Shown here in pieces: positions 1 through 8,622 of a stretch of 46,693 bases of DNA. Where the stretch lies: NCBI GenBank assembly GCA_018816945.1, contig JAHIVC010000096.1:1-46693 (forward strand), read 5' to 3'. The number at the start of each line of letters is the position of its first letter. Position 1 is the stretch's first letter. Position numbers and translations under genes: made by a program. The notes under the pieces were generated by a model that worked only from the letters and a program-made list of their open reading frames with translations, ran no database searches and was not told the DNA's origin. The DNA comes from Bacteroidota bacterium (lineage in GTDB: Bacteria; Bacteroidota; Bacteroidia; Bacteroidales; GCA-2711565).

Positions 1-49
1 CAGATAATACTTCTCGTACAACTCTTAATTTAAAACTTTCTTCATACAT
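1..49 (-). CDS. IS3-type transposase OrfA-like protein, N-terminal fragment cut by the window edge
   Basis: Reading leftward from an ATG (complement of 47-49) gives MYEESFKLRVVREVLS, running off the edge in frame. The KLRVVREVLSG-like start resembles the helix-turn-helix start of Bacteroidota IS3-type OrfA transposases. Only 16 residues are visible, so the family is a resemblance and the gene's integrity is unknown. The bases to its right would contain the end of the insertion sequence; I could not fix its terminal repeat. Confidence 0.5.
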   Translation of the reverse strand, partial: MYEESFKLRVVREVLS

Positions 50-100
50 TATAAATCCTGTCATAAGTTTACTTTTTGTGTAAACCTATTTTAGGACAAG

Positions 101-132
101 ACAGGGTGACACCCTGAAGGGTGTCACCCTGT
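101..132. terminator. Perfect 15-bp inverted repeat, hairpin
   Basis: Arms 101-115 and 118-132 are exact reverse complements (ACAGGGTGACACCCT and its partner) around a 2-base loop. No T-run follows, so it may be a factor-independent terminator lacking its tail, an IS-end structure or a palindromic repeat. It lies between the transposase fragment and the DEAD-box helicase gene. Confidence 0.5.
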
Positions 133-188
133 AATCACATCCATTTGACCATTATTAATTTATCCTCTCCCAAGTCATTAATTTTGTG

Positions 189-196
189 TACTTTTG
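189..196 (+). promoter_or_regulatory. Possible Bacteroidota -7 element (TACTTTTG)
   Basis: TACTTTTG fits the Bacteroidota primary-sigma -7 consensus TAnnTTTG and lies 25 bases before the helicase start codon. No TTTG -33 element is seen at 17-19 bases upstream, so the assignment rests on the -7 box alone. Confidence 0.35.
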
Positions 197-220
197 CAGC
201 TCAAAATTTAAAATAATAAT

Positions 221-2134
221 ATGCTGACATTTAACGAATTGGGATTGTCGCCCAATTTACTCAAGGGCATCGACGCCCTCGGATTTACGAATCCAACCCC
301 AATTCAGGAAAAAATAATACCTATCGTTTTCGAAACCGATAACGATATAGTAGGACTTGCTCAAACCGGCACGGGGAAAACTGCCGCATTCGGACTGCCT
401 ATCATCGAAGAGATTGACTTAAAAAACAAATCGGTGCAGTCCTTAATTTTAGCTCCTACACGCGAGCTTTGTATCCAAATTTCAAAAGATCTGGAAAATT
501 ATTCAAAATTCTTACCCGAAATAGAAATTGTACCTGTTTATGGCGGTGCAAGTATTGATCTGCAGGTTAGGGCACTTAAAAGAGGTGCTCAGATAGTTGT
601 TGCTACTCCGGGTCGTATGCTTGATTTAATTAATCGTAAAGCTGCTAATCTCACCAATATAAAAATTGTTGTGCTCGACGAAGCCGACGAAATGCTGAAC
701 ATGGGTTTTCGTGACGAATTAGATGGAATTCTGGAAAATACACCTAAAACAAAAAGAACCTTGCTGTTTTCGGCAACCATGCCCAATGAAGTTGCCCGTA
801 TCGCTAAAAACTACATGAACGAACCAATACAGATAACCGTTGGAAAACAAAATGCAGGCGCCGATAATGTACGTCACGTATATTACCAGGTACACGCGCG
901 TAATCGTTATCTGGCCCTAAAACGTATTGCAGATATCAATCCTGATATTTATGGATTGGTTTTTTGCCGAACCCGAATGGAAACCAAGGAAGTTGCCGAA
1001 AAATTGATTAAAGACGGTTATAATGCCGATGCGCTGCATGGTGATCTTTCTCAAGCTCAGCGCGATCAGGTCATGGGACGTTTCAGGGAACGAACCTTAC
1101 AAATGCTGGTTGCAACCGATGTTGCTGCCCGTGGAATAGATGTTAATGATATTACCCATGTATTGAATTATAATTTACCCGAAGAAAACGAAATATACAC
1201 TCACAGAAGTGGACGAACAGGACGTGCAGGTAAATCAGGAGTCTCAATTGCCATTGTCAATTACCGTGAAATACATAAAATTCCTCACATCGAAAAACTA
1301 ATTCAAAAGAAATTTGAAAGATTGCCGGTACCCAGCGGCCCTGAAATTTGCAACAAGCAACTCTTTAAATTAATTGACAAGATGGAAAATGTGGAAGTGG
1401 ACGAGGTACAAATTGCCCCATTCATGGAAACCATTAATAAAAAACTGGAATGGTTAAGTAAAGAGCAGATTGTTCAACGATTTGTTTCACTTGAATTTAC
1501 CCGTTTCCTCGAATACTATAAAAATGCACCCGATTTGAACGAGAAAGAAAATAGCAGAAGTGAGAGCCGAGGCAGCAGGGATGGTGGTGAGAGAAGATCA
1601 GGTGGAGAGCGAAGAGACAGGGGCGAACGTAGATCAGGCAGTGAAAGAAGAGAAGGAGGAGAAAGAAGATCAACCGGTGAGAGAAGAGAAGGTGGAGAAA
1701 GAAGGTCATTTCGTGAGCGGAAAGAAGGTACTGAAAGAAGATCAAGCATTGAAAGAAGAAAAGGTGCAGAAAGAAGAATTGGTAGTGATCGAAGAGACAG
1801 TCGAGATAAAAGGGATGAAGGTGGAAGTCGCGATCGATTCAAAAGCAAAAGCAAAGGTGGCTATTCCCGATTCTTCATTAATATCGGACGAAAAGATGGG
1901 ATAGATCCTAAAAATATCATCGGCTTAATTAATGAGAATACTAAGGATCGTGATATTAAAGTAGGTGCCATCGACATCAAAGATAGCTTTTCATTTTTTG
2001 AAGTAGAAGAAAAGGCAAAAACAAAAATATTAAATTCTTTTCAAAACAGCAGATATAATGGCCGTCCTGTAAATGTTGAAGAAGCTGAAGAACTCGATCC
2101 AAGCAAACGTAAAAGAAAACGCAGTGAAGAATAA
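221..2134 (+). CDS. DEAD-box ATP-dependent RNA helicase with GERR-repeat tail and DbpA-type RNA-binding domain
   Basis: Unwinds RNA duplexes using ATP; by family it likely acts in cold adaptation, ribosome assembly or mRNA turnover in the cytoplasm. Visible are the Q motif (PTPIQ, about 25-29), Walker A AQTGTGKT (47-54), PTREL (79-83), DEAD (153-156), SAT (184-186) and, in the second RecA domain, HRSGRTGRAG. Residues about 450-555 form a low-complexity tail of tandem GERR-like units, rich in Arg, Gly, Ser and Glu. A DbpA/CsdA-like RNA-binding domain follows (from about 557, YSRFFINIGRKDG) and the end is basic. Length 637 aa is normal for CsdA/DeaD-like proteins. The start is the first ATG after the -7 box. 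It stands alone, with a strong hairpin about 160 bases downstream. Confidence 0.95.
   Translation: MLTFNELGLSPNLLKGIDALGFTNPTPIQEKIIPIVFETDNDIVGLAQTGTGKTAAFGLPIIEEIDLKNKSVQSLILAPTRELCIQISKDLENYSKFLPEIEIVPVYGGASIDLQVRALKRGAQIVVATPGRMLDLINRKAANLTNIKIVVLDEADEMLNMGFRDELDGILENTPKTKRTLLFSATMPNEVARIAKNYMNEPIQITVGKQNAGADNVRHVYYQVHARNRYLALKRIADINPDIYGLVFCRTRMETKEVAEKLIKDGYNADALHGDLSQAQRDQVMGRFRERTLQMLVATDVAARGIDVNDITHVLNYNLPEENEIYTHRSGRTGRAGKSGVSIAIVNYREIHKIPHIEKLIQKKFERLPVPSGPEICNKQLFKLIDKMENVEVDEVQIAPFMETINKKLEWLSKEQIVQRFVSLEFTRFLEYYKNAPDLNEKENSRSESRGSRDGGERRSGGERRDRGERRSGSERREGGERRSTGERREGGERRSFRERKEGTERRSSIERRKGAERRIGSDRRDSRDKRDEGGSRDRFKSKSKGGYSRFFINIGRKDGIDPKNIIGLINENTKDRDIKVGAIDIKDSFSFFEVEEKAKTKILNSFQNSRYNGRPVNVEEAEELDPSKRKRKRSEE
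1565..1800 (+). repeat. In-gene tandem repeats encoding GERR-type heptads
   Basis: Imperfect 21- to 24-base units built around GGWGARMGAAGA encode repeated [S/G]-x-x-ERR heptads inside the helicase gene. The strong purine bias creates long shadow reading frames on both strands. Such arrays can change length by slippage. Confidence 0.75.
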
Positions 2135-2295
2135 ATGGTATTAACCCTCAGGGCAGAACCCTGAACCCTTGCTTTCGGAGTAGAACCCCGAGGAATTCAA
2201 CCAAACTTCTCTTCCGCCGTAGCGAACGCGAAGGAGGATTAAAATTCGAAAATAAAACGTCGAATCCGTTTTTTTTCGAAGAATGATAGGTTTTT

Positions 2296-2332
2296 AAAAT
2301 AGGCTAAACTTTAAAAAAGTTTAGCCTATTTT
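2296..2332 (+). terminator. Intrinsic terminator after the DEAD-box helicase gene
   Basis: A perfect 16-bp stem (2296-2311 and 2317-2332) with a five-base loop is followed by TTTG and a T-run. It is the most likely transcription end for the helicase gene. The approximately 160 bases between stop codon and hairpin contain GC-rich short repeats such as CAGGG/CCCTG but no gene that I can support. Confidence 0.7.
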
Positions 2333-2373
2333 TGTTTTTTACATTATATTTGGGTTATACATGAATATCAAAC

Positions 2374-2475
2374 ATGAAAACAAACATTTTCTTCAATTCT
2401 CAAAAAAATAAGATCACCGGAATTACCATGTCAATTATCCTATTCATTTTATTATTGCTAAAGATAATTTTTTAG
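2374..2475 (+). CDS. Small hydrophobic peptide, 33 aa (paralogue of the product at 3832)
   Basis: ATG to TAG encodes a 33-residue peptide that starts MKTNIFFNSQKNKITG and ends in one hydrophobic segment (about residues 17-33, Ile/Leu-rich). TATATTTG at 2345-2352 could be its -7 promoter box. The gene at 3832 encodes the same start, KTNIFFNxQKxKITG, with many differences in third codon positions. That pattern points to selection on protein sequence rather than to a recent DNA copy. Function is unknown; a single-span inner-membrane peptide is the simplest reading. Confidence 0.55.
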   Translation: MKTNIFFNSQKNKITGITMSIILFILLLLKIIF

Positions 2476-2547
2476 AGTTGCAATCAACTTTTGACAGATC
2501 CCTTTCTTTTTATGAATATTTATCTCTGATTTAGATCTTTTTTGCCC

Positions 2548-3147
2548 TTACAGGATTTTAAAAATAATTAAGGCATAAGCTATAAAACGAATAAATCTGA
2601 ATAATGCCCATCCCAAATAACTCTTAAAACTGTAGTTTATCAGACCACTTGCCATGCTCACCAATGAATGTGGAATAGGCGTAATTGCTCCGATTACAAT
2701 AAAAAAGCCACCCCATTTTCTAATTTTAATAATATGTTTCTCGATCTTCTGCTCGGTATAATTTTTAACCGAAGGAATTAGATATAGATATTTTCCTATA
2801 AAATAAGAGATGATTCCGGATAGATATGAAATAGTTGCCAAAATGAATATAAACAACCATGGTGTAGCCGACTTAGAACTCCAAGCAATAAAAATTTCAG
2901 GAGGCAACAATCCTAAAAGACTCTCAGAAAATAGAAAAACCGTAAAAATTATTTGAGGGGTATAGTTTGATACCAATGTATTTAGTAATACCTGAATATC
3001 GATAAAAAAATATTCAAGTGCTATGATAACCCCAACAAATATGAGAACAATCAAACCCGACTTATACGCAGTATCTTTTAAAAATTTATAAAATAGTGTT
3101 ATTCGGTAATATCGATGCAAGGCCATCGCTTTTTGATATTTAGTCAT
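2548..3147 (-). CDS. VTT-domain (DedA/SNARE-associated, YqaA-like) inner-membrane protein
   Basis: A 199-aa polytopic protein with roughly four to five hydrophobic segments. It carries the VTT-family pattern of a re-entrant loop with prolines (LLGLLPPEIF) and a second loop with Arg-Gly-Gly and IPHS (RKWGGFFIVIGAITPIPHS), followed by a Gly-containing amphipathic segment. DedA/VTT proteins are implicated in lipid flipping (undecaprenyl phosphate or phospholipid) and in membrane homeostasis; the exact substrate cannot be read here. Size fits the short YqaA-like branch. It sits with the small exported protein at 3266 on the - strand, between the two paralogous small peptide genes. Confidence 0.8.
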   Translation of the reverse strand: MTKYQKAMALHRYYRITLFYKFLKDTAYKSGLIVLIFVGVIIALEYFFIDIQVLLNTLVSNYTPQIIFTVFLFSESLLGLLPPEIFIAWSSKSATPWLFIFILATISYLSGIISYFIGKYLYLIPSVKNYTEQKIEKHIIKIRKWGGFFIVIGAITPIPHSLVSMASGLINYSFKSYLGWALFRFIRFIAYALIIFKIL

Positions 3148-3265
3148 TTTATAATAAGCTGTTAAAAATAATATTGATTAAATAGAATAATAGATAAGAA
3201 TTTAAACTTGTTAAGTAATGCATGGATTTAAATCTGTGCAGATAACACTAAAAAAGTACAGAATT

Positions 3266-3562
3266 TTAACTAAATTTTGGCGGTTGCCAAACTATGCCTG
3301 AAGAATGATGAATTATTATAAATCTCTTTGTGATATATGACTGATACATTAATTCTGTAAAAGGGCAAATTCCTGAATTATTATTTATTTGATCATCATT
3401 TTCATTATCGATATCGGATTTAAACCCTGGATCCGGATTATCCGTAGTCTCCATCACTTCTATAAATGACAATGCTGTGTGATGGCTGATAAATGCAGCA
3501 GTACTGAAATAAATCAGCATTAAAAAAACGATCTTAAACAATAATATTTTATGAATTTTCAT
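3266..3562 (-). CDS. Small exported or membrane-anchored protein of unknown function
   Basis: From MKIHKILLF the product is 98 residues. One hydrophobic N-terminal segment (signal peptide or anchor) is followed by an Asp/Asn-rich acidic stretch and a C-terminus ending IVWQPPKFS. An upstream ATG at 3586 would add eight residues; the later one gives a normal signal peptide and is preferred. The acidic loop and the terminal WQPPK motif recall small Bacteroidota exported proteins of the DUF2946 kind, but I do not assign it. It is upstream of the VTT-domain gene on the same strand, about 120 bases away. Confidence 0.5.
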   Translation of the reverse strand: MKIHKILLFKIVFLMLIYFSTAAFISHHTALSFIEVMETTDNPDPGFKSDIDNENDDQINNNSGICPFTELMYQSYITKRFIIIHHSSGIVWQPPKFS

Positions 3563-3831
3563 CTTGCCGTAAAAGTAATACAACATTTACGACTTAATGA
3601 AAATAAAATGTTAATTATTGTTATAAAAAAACTATTATTTTTGCCAACTTATACTCAGAAAATCATCACTAAATAGTTATAATGAATGGTGTTTACTGAA
3701 ATTGCTTAAATTTGACAGTGATAATTCAAACCCAATTTCAAGAGATGTAATACTGCTATAATAATTTCTTTACTTTTTAGGGCACCCTATTTATTGCATT
3801 ATAATTAGGTCACATGATTTAAATATCCAAT

Positions 3832-3963
3832 GTGAAAACCAACATCTTCTTTAATGCCCAAAAAACTAAAATTACTGGACTAGTTTTAGTTGTTATCTTG
3901 ATTCATATTTTGATCATTCGTTATATTCTTTTAAGAACCTTAGATATCCACCTATCGCTTTAA
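3832..3963 (+). CDS. Small hydrophobic peptide, 43 aa, GTG start (paralogue of the product at 2374)
   Basis: A GTG-started frame to TAA encodes 43 residues: KTNIFFNAQKTKITG, then a hydrophobic segment (about 17-33), then a short polar tail containing RTLDIHLSL. An in-frame TAA at 3820-3822 and the lack of an in-frame ATG make GTG the only reasonable start. The first 16 residues match the peptide at 2374 with conservative changes, and at least six matching codons differ at the third base. The upstream bases are also similar (ACATGA...ATATC...). Function is unknown. Confidence 0.55.
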   Translation: MKTNIFFNAQKTKITGLVLVVILIHILIIRYILLRTLDIHLSL

Positions 3964-4054
3964 GTCTTAAGAAAAGTGTTGAAATATCGTTGTCGGATAT
4001 TGAGCGATTGTATTTCAATTCCATAGAAACCGACTACCATCTATAAATTACGAT

Positions 4055-4070
4055 ATGTATTTTAATACAT
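4055..4070. promoter_or_regulatory. Palindrome ATGTATTTTAATACAT upstream of the ferredoxin/AOR operon
   Basis: A 7-bp inverted repeat with a two-base centre lies about 100 bases before the ferredoxin start codon. Its size and symmetry suit a dimeric regulator site, but no specific regulator can be named from it. Confidence 0.3.
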
Positions 4071-4169
4071 AACGTATTCATTATCAATTTATAATCATTA
4101 CAAATTAAGTTCCTTCTTCTTCTTTTTTGAATATAATCAGTTACCTTTATATAGCTAAATTTTATATTC

Positions 4170-4847
4170 ATGGAAGCTATTAATAGTAGAAGAGATTTTT
4201 TAAAAAATCTCGCCATTGGAGGTGGTGGAGTCGTCATTCTCGGACAGTATCATTTTCTCTTCGCCAACGAAGCTAAAAATGGTATCTTGAAAGCCATTAT
4301 CGTTGATTTTGACAAATGTGCAGGATGTCAAACATGTGAAACAGTTTGCTCCGCTTTTCATCATCCTGTCGAAATTGACGGAGAAATGATAAACGGACTG
4401 GGAAACCCAAAACTGGCAAATATTCAGGTGTATCATTACAATCCGGATATGGACATCCCAAGTGTTTGTGCTAATTGCCCTGATTCACCATGCGTTGAGA
4501 ATTGTCCATCAACCCCTAATATTAATGGAAATAAAGCCATATATCGGGATAAAATAACACAGGCAATTCGCACAAATCATGAAATATGCATAAGCTGTGG
4601 AACTTGTGCTGACACTTGTAAAAATCAGCGGACAGGAGTTATAAAGATGAATGCACTTACGAATCATCCTGAGCATATTTGCGATCACTGCGGGGGCGAT
4701 CCTCAATGTGCAAAATACTGCCCATACGGTGCACTATCATTTCAAGAAGTTGATATAGAAAAAACTTACTTCGGTATGTCACCAACCCAAATTGCCGAAG
4801 AATTATTTAAACGTTATTATACTGCTCAGGAGGTTATACATGGATAA
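4170..4847 (+). CDS. Tat-exported four-cluster [4Fe-4S] ferredoxin, electron partner of the AOR
   Basis: A 225-aa DMSO-reductase-B/HycB-like electron-transfer subunit. The N-terminus carries a twin-arginine signal (SRRDFLKNLAIGGGG, residues 6-20) and a hydrophobic stretch. Four Cys sets follow: CAGCQTCETVC (50-60), CANCPDSPCVENCP, CISCGTCADTC and CDHCGGDPQCAKYCP, enough for four [4Fe-4S] clusters. The stop codon overlaps the next gene's start by eight bases (ATG at 4840), so the two are translationally coupled. It probably carries electrons to or from the tungsten/molybdenum enzyme encoded next. The Tat signal implies that the pair works outside the cytoplasm, although the large subunit shows no signal of its own. 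Confidence 0.9.
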   Translation: MEAINSRRDFLKNLAIGGGGVVILGQYHFLFANEAKNGILKAIIVDFDKCAGCQTCETVCSAFHHPVEIDGEMINGLGNPKLANIQVYHYNPDMDIPSVCANCPDSPCVENCPSTPNINGNKAIYRDKITQAIRTNHEICISCGTCADTCKNQRTGVIKMNALTNHPEHICDHCGGDPQCAKYCPYGALSFQEVDIEKTYFGMSPTQIAEELFKRYYTAQEVIHG

Positions 4848-6654
4848 GATTTTTGGACAATACGGTGTAATTCTGGATATAAATCTAAGCACCAATAAAA
4901 TAGATAAAACCCAAATTAGTAAAAACGATCTGAAAAATTATTTGGGTGGACGTGGTTTAGGAATGAAAATTCTTTGGGATCGAATCAAAAAACCCGGACT
5001 TGATCCTTTATCACCTGAAAACATCATCATGTTTATGCCGGGGCCATTTAGTGGATTGCCTATCCCCTCTTCATCGCGTACAACCATTGTCACAAAATCG
5101 CCACGAACTTCGCCCATCAATAAAAAACACAAACATTCTTCTACGATTTCATATGCAAATATGGGAGGTTTCTTCGGCCCCGAAGTGAAGTTTGCAGGTT
5201 ACGACGGAATTGTAGTGACGGGAAAAGCAAATTCCCCTGTTTTTATCTTGATTGAAGATGATAAGGTTCAGATTAAAAGTGCTGAATCATATTGGGGTAT
5301 GGGGACTGATAGCCTGGATAAAACCCTGATTGAAGAGTATGGTAAAAATTACCAGTCATGTTATATCGGTCAGGGTGGAGAAAATCTGGTTCCATATGCC
5401 AGTGTGTTAAATACGGCAGCCCGTGCAGCAGGACGCGGAGGCGTCGGAGCCGTTATGGGTTCAAAAAACCTGAAAGCCATCCTTGTCAAAGGAACCCAAC
5501 AGCCAAATCTTGCCAAACATAAAATGTACCTCGATCTGCTTGAAAAAACCAGGACTGCTTTTCGTGAGGATGAAAATGGAGTAAACAGATGGCGTGCTGG
5601 TGGAACAGCAGATGCACTTGAAAGCTCTAGTAATAATGGCACCATGGCAGTAAAAAATTATCGCGAAGGTACCTTTAAAGAAATTGAAAAGATCAATACC
5701 AAGGCCGCCCGTACTCAAATATGGAAACGTGATTTTGCATGTTTCTCCTGTCAGTTGGCATGTAAAAAAAGTGGTTTTGCCAAAGGAGCTTATGGAGGTA
5801 TTGTGCATGATGGTCCGGAATATGAAACCGGAACCATGCTTGGTGCCAATTTATTGATTTCAGATTTAGAAGGACTTAATAAGATGATTTTTATCTGTGA
5901 TGATTATGGAATCGATATTATTACCGCAGGTTGCGTACTAGGATTTTTAATGGAATGCAGGGAAAAAGGCCTGATCGATCTTGACTTTTTAGATGGAGTG
6001 GATTTGACCTGGGGCAATGTGGATGCCTCCATTGAGATGATCCACAAAATAGTGAATAGAGATGGTGTTGGCAAATGGGCGGCTATGGGAGTAAAAGCAT
6101 TAGCCAAACGTATCGGACAAGGTTCCGAAGAATTTGCGATTCACGTAAAGGGTCATGAGTTGGCTGCATGGAACGTAAACACCAATGCCAGTAGCATGAT
6201 GATAACCTACGGAACTGCAAATCGTGGAGCGTGTCATTTAAATAGTTCTAGCCCGAGTCGACAAAATACGAATGCCTTGCGCGATTCATTAGGTGCATGC
6301 AGTTTTGCCGGAAGCTGGTATAAAGGCGATATCTCTTATCGCAAGTTTATAGAAGCCATAACCGGTGCCGAACAGAGTGATGATGAGTTTAATCTTATTG
6401 GGGAAAGGATATTTAACCTTGAAAAGATGTTTAATTTACGCGAAGGCTTTGATGATAAGGATGATCACTTACCCGAACGATTTTTCAAAGATGCGCATAC
6501 TTATGGTAAAGGTGAAGGCAAATTAGCTACCCACGAGGATTTTACCAAATGGATTGAAGCTTATTATGCCGAACGTGGATGGGATATTAAAACCAGCAAA
6601 CCAAAAACCGAAAAACTATCGCAGTTAGGATTGGAGTTTACACTTCAGAGCTAA
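4840..6654 (+). CDS. Aldehyde:ferredoxin oxidoreductase (tungsten-pterin AOR family)
   Basis: 604 aa, the usual AOR length. The ATG at 4840 is preferred over an in-frame ATG at 4792: it has a good ribosome-binding site (CAGGAGG, 4827-4833), and the family start (FGQYGVILDINLST) follows directly. Typical AOR features are GGRGLG near residue 35, RAAGRGGVGAVMGSKNLKA in the second domain, the Fe-S cluster motif CFSCQLAC (C-x2-C-x3-C) and a fourth Cys in the DSLGAC motif. The family oxidises aldehydes, or reduces acids, using a tungsto-bispterin and one [4Fe-4S] cluster. Substrate cannot be told. It overlaps the Tat-type ferredoxin gene, so the pair probably forms one complex. Confidence 0.92.
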   Translation: MDKIFGQYGVILDINLSTNKIDKTQISKNDLKNYLGGRGLGMKILWDRIKKPGLDPLSPENIIMFMPGPFSGLPIPSSSRTTIVTKSPRTSPINKKHKHSSTISYANMGGFFGPEVKFAGYDGIVVTGKANSPVFILIEDDKVQIKSAESYWGMGTDSLDKTLIEEYGKNYQSCYIGQGGENLVPYASVLNTAARAAGRGGVGAVMGSKNLKAILVKGTQQPNLAKHKMYLDLLEKTRTAFREDENGVNRWRAGGTADALESSSNNGTMAVKNYREGTFKEIEKINTKAARTQIWKRDFACFSCQLACKKSGFAKGAYGGIVHDGPEYETGTMLGANLLISDLEGLNKMIFICDDYGIDIITAGCVLGFLMECREKGLIDLDFLDGVDLTWGNVDASIEMIHKIVNRDGVGKWAAMGVKALAKRIGQGSEEFAIHVKGHELAAWNVNTNASSMMITYGTANRGACHLNSSSPSRQNTNALRDSLGACSFAGSWYKGDISYRKFIEAITGAEQSDDEFNLIGERIFNLEKMFNLREGFDDKDDHLPERFFKDAHTYGKGEGKLATHEDFTKWIEAYYAERGWDIKTSKPKTEKLSQLGLEFTLQS

Positions 6655-6905
6655 ATAAAAGTTCCTGAAATAAATTTAACCTGACAAATAACTTATCTCC
6701 TTTATTAGCAGGAATAATTAACTTTTTTTTAAAAGAGTAATCAAGACATAAAGTTATTTGACAACTTATCGGATAAAAAGCATAGAACATATATCCGATA
6801 TAGAGTTAAGTCTAAACTAAGGTCTAATAAATATTCTATTCTTAAAAAAGTCATATCTTTATATCTCTATATTTTATATTAATCTATTATTCCGGAGGAA
6901 TCATT

Positions 6906-8561
6906 ATGTCTAAAAAAAATTATGCGTTCATTTTAATGATCATTTTTGTTATTGCAGGCTGTAGTAGTGAAAAAAAGGGAATCGAAAATTCTCTTGCAAG
7001 TATCACCATAGATGACATGAAGAATCATATTGCCACTCTCGCTTCTGACGACTTTATGGGTAGGGCACCTGCAAGCATTGGAGAAGAAAAAACCATTAAT
7101 TATATGGCTGAAGAATTTAAAAAAATTGGATTAAAACCAGCCAATGGCAACAGTTATTTCCAGGAAGTTCCGCTAATAAAAATCACTGCTAATTCGCCCA
7201 TGACCCTTGATATAAGTGGAGGAAAGCAAAATATGAACCTGACATTTTCAGATGATTTTATCGGTGGAACTCCTCAAATAAGTGAATTTGTTCAACTCGA
7301 CAATTCTGAAATCATTTTTGTTGGTTATGGGATCAATGCACCTGAAAACAACTGGAACGATTATGAAGGACTTGATGTAAAAGGAAAAACAGTGCTGATG
7401 CTTGTTAATGATCCAGGATATGCAACTGAAGATAACAATCTGTTTGATGGCAAATCAATGACAATCTATGGTCGCTGGACCTATAAATTTGATGAAGCTG
7501 CCCGTCAGGGAGCAAGTGCTGCCATCATTATTCACGAAACGGGGGCAGCTGCCTATCCTTGGGCCGTAGTGCAAAATAGTTGGTCGGGGTCCCAATTATA
7601 TCTTGAAGGCAACGATCTTTCCAAATCTGATCTTCAATTACAAAGCTGGATAACCACAGAAAATGCACAAAAACTATTCGAATCTGCAGGCATGGATTAT
7701 AATCAAATGATTGCCTCTGCTGCAAAGCCCGGATTCAGACCAATCAAAATGAATTTGAATGCATCAGTTAGTTTCAAAAATAAGGTAGAATATACAAAAT
7801 CAAACAATGTGGCTGCAATCTGGCCCGGAAATAAGCAAAGCGATGAATATATTATTTACACCGCTCATTGGGATCATTTTGGGGTAAACCCCGATTTTGA
7901 AGGTGATTCTATATTAAATGGTGCTGTTGATAACGCAACAGGAACGGCTTCTTTACTAAGCATTGCTGAAGCCTTTACAAAACTTTCTGATGTCCAGAAC
8001 CGATCCATTCTTTTTCTGGCAGTTACCTGCGAGGAACAAGGACTGCTAGGCAGTAAATTTTATGCTGAAAATCCACTCTATCCCTTAAATAAAACAGCAG
8101 CCATAATCAATATAGATGCGCTCAATATTTTAGGAAGAACCAAAGATATGACCATTGTGGGTATGGGTAACTCAAAACTTGATGATTATGCAGTCGCAGT
8201 TTTAGAAAAAAATCAACGCTATGCTACTCCTGACCCCAAACCCGAACAAGGAAGTTATTTCCGTTCCGATCACTTCAGTTTTGCGAAAGTGGGCGTACCT
8301 TCTTTATACCTTTCAAAAGGAGTTGATGATGTTGAACATGGAAAAGAATGGGGACTCGAGGAATCAAGAAAATGGCTGATGGCCAATTATCATAAACCAT
8401 CCGATAACTATGAACCGGAAATATGGAATTTTAATGGCATGATCGAAGATGTTAAAGTATATTTTGAAGTTGGTTATAACTTGAGTATGACCAATGAATT
8501 TCCTGAATGGAATGCTGCTTCTCCTTTTAAATCCCTTCGGGATAAAATGATGAAAAAATAA
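6906..8561 (+). CDS. M28-family metallopeptidase, secreted lipoprotein
   Basis: A 551-aa zinc aminopeptidase-type hydrolase, probably on the outer or periplasmic membrane surface. The N-terminus is a lipoprotein signal with lipobox IAGC (Cys19). Residues about 95-290 hold an inserted PA-like domain. The M28 catalytic domain (about 295-510) keeps the metal and catalytic residues: H321 in AHWDH, D342 in VDNATG, E376-E377 in CEEQG, D404 in NIDALN and H456 in RSDHFS. The start is set by a clear GGAGG at 6894-6898, unusually strong for this genome. It likely takes part in peptide scavenging. It is monocistronic, with a 9-bp inverted repeat just after the stop. Confidence 0.93.
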   Translation: MSKKNYAFILMIIFVIAGCSSEKKGIENSLASITIDDMKNHIATLASDDFMGRAPASIGEEKTINYMAEEFKKIGLKPANGNSYFQEVPLIKITANSPMTLDISGGKQNMNLTFSDDFIGGTPQISEFVQLDNSEIIFVGYGINAPENNWNDYEGLDVKGKTVLMLVNDPGYATEDNNLFDGKSMTIYGRWTYKFDEAARQGASAAIIIHETGAAAYPWAVVQNSWSGSQLYLEGNDLSKSDLQLQSWITTENAQKLFESAGMDYNQMIASAAKPGFRPIKMNLNASVSFKNKVEYTKSNNVAAIWPGNKQSDEYIIYTAHWDHFGVNPDFEGDSILNGAVDNATGTASLLSIAEAFTKLSDVQNRSILFLAVTCEEQGLLGSKFYAENPLYPLNKTAAIINIDALNILGRTKDMTIVGMGNSKLDDYAVAVLEKNQRYATPDPKPEQGSYFRSDHFSFAKVGVPSLYLSKGVDDVEHGKEWGLEESRKWLMANYHKPSDNYEPEIWNFNGMIEDVKVYFEVGYNLSMTNEFPEWNAASPFKSLRDKMMKK

Positions 8562-8564
8562 TTT

Positions 8565-8611
8565 TAAATATCTGATTTAGAACTGTTAAAATCAGTGCTG
8601 AAAGATATTTA
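8565..8611. terminator. Nested inverted repeat after the M28 peptidase gene
   Basis: Outer arms TAAATATCT (8565-8573) and AGATATTTA (8603-8611) are exact complements; an inner TGATTT/AAATCA pair lies between them. It begins three bases past the peptidase stop codon and could act as a terminator or mRNA-stabilising hairpin. A T-run is lacking. Confidence 0.4.
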
Positions 8612-8622
8612 ATTTAAAGTGT

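Noticed and set aside
1497-1904. Open frames on both strands opposite the helicase tail
   Set aside because: Caused by the purine-rich GERR repeat tract, which is stop-poor in all frames.
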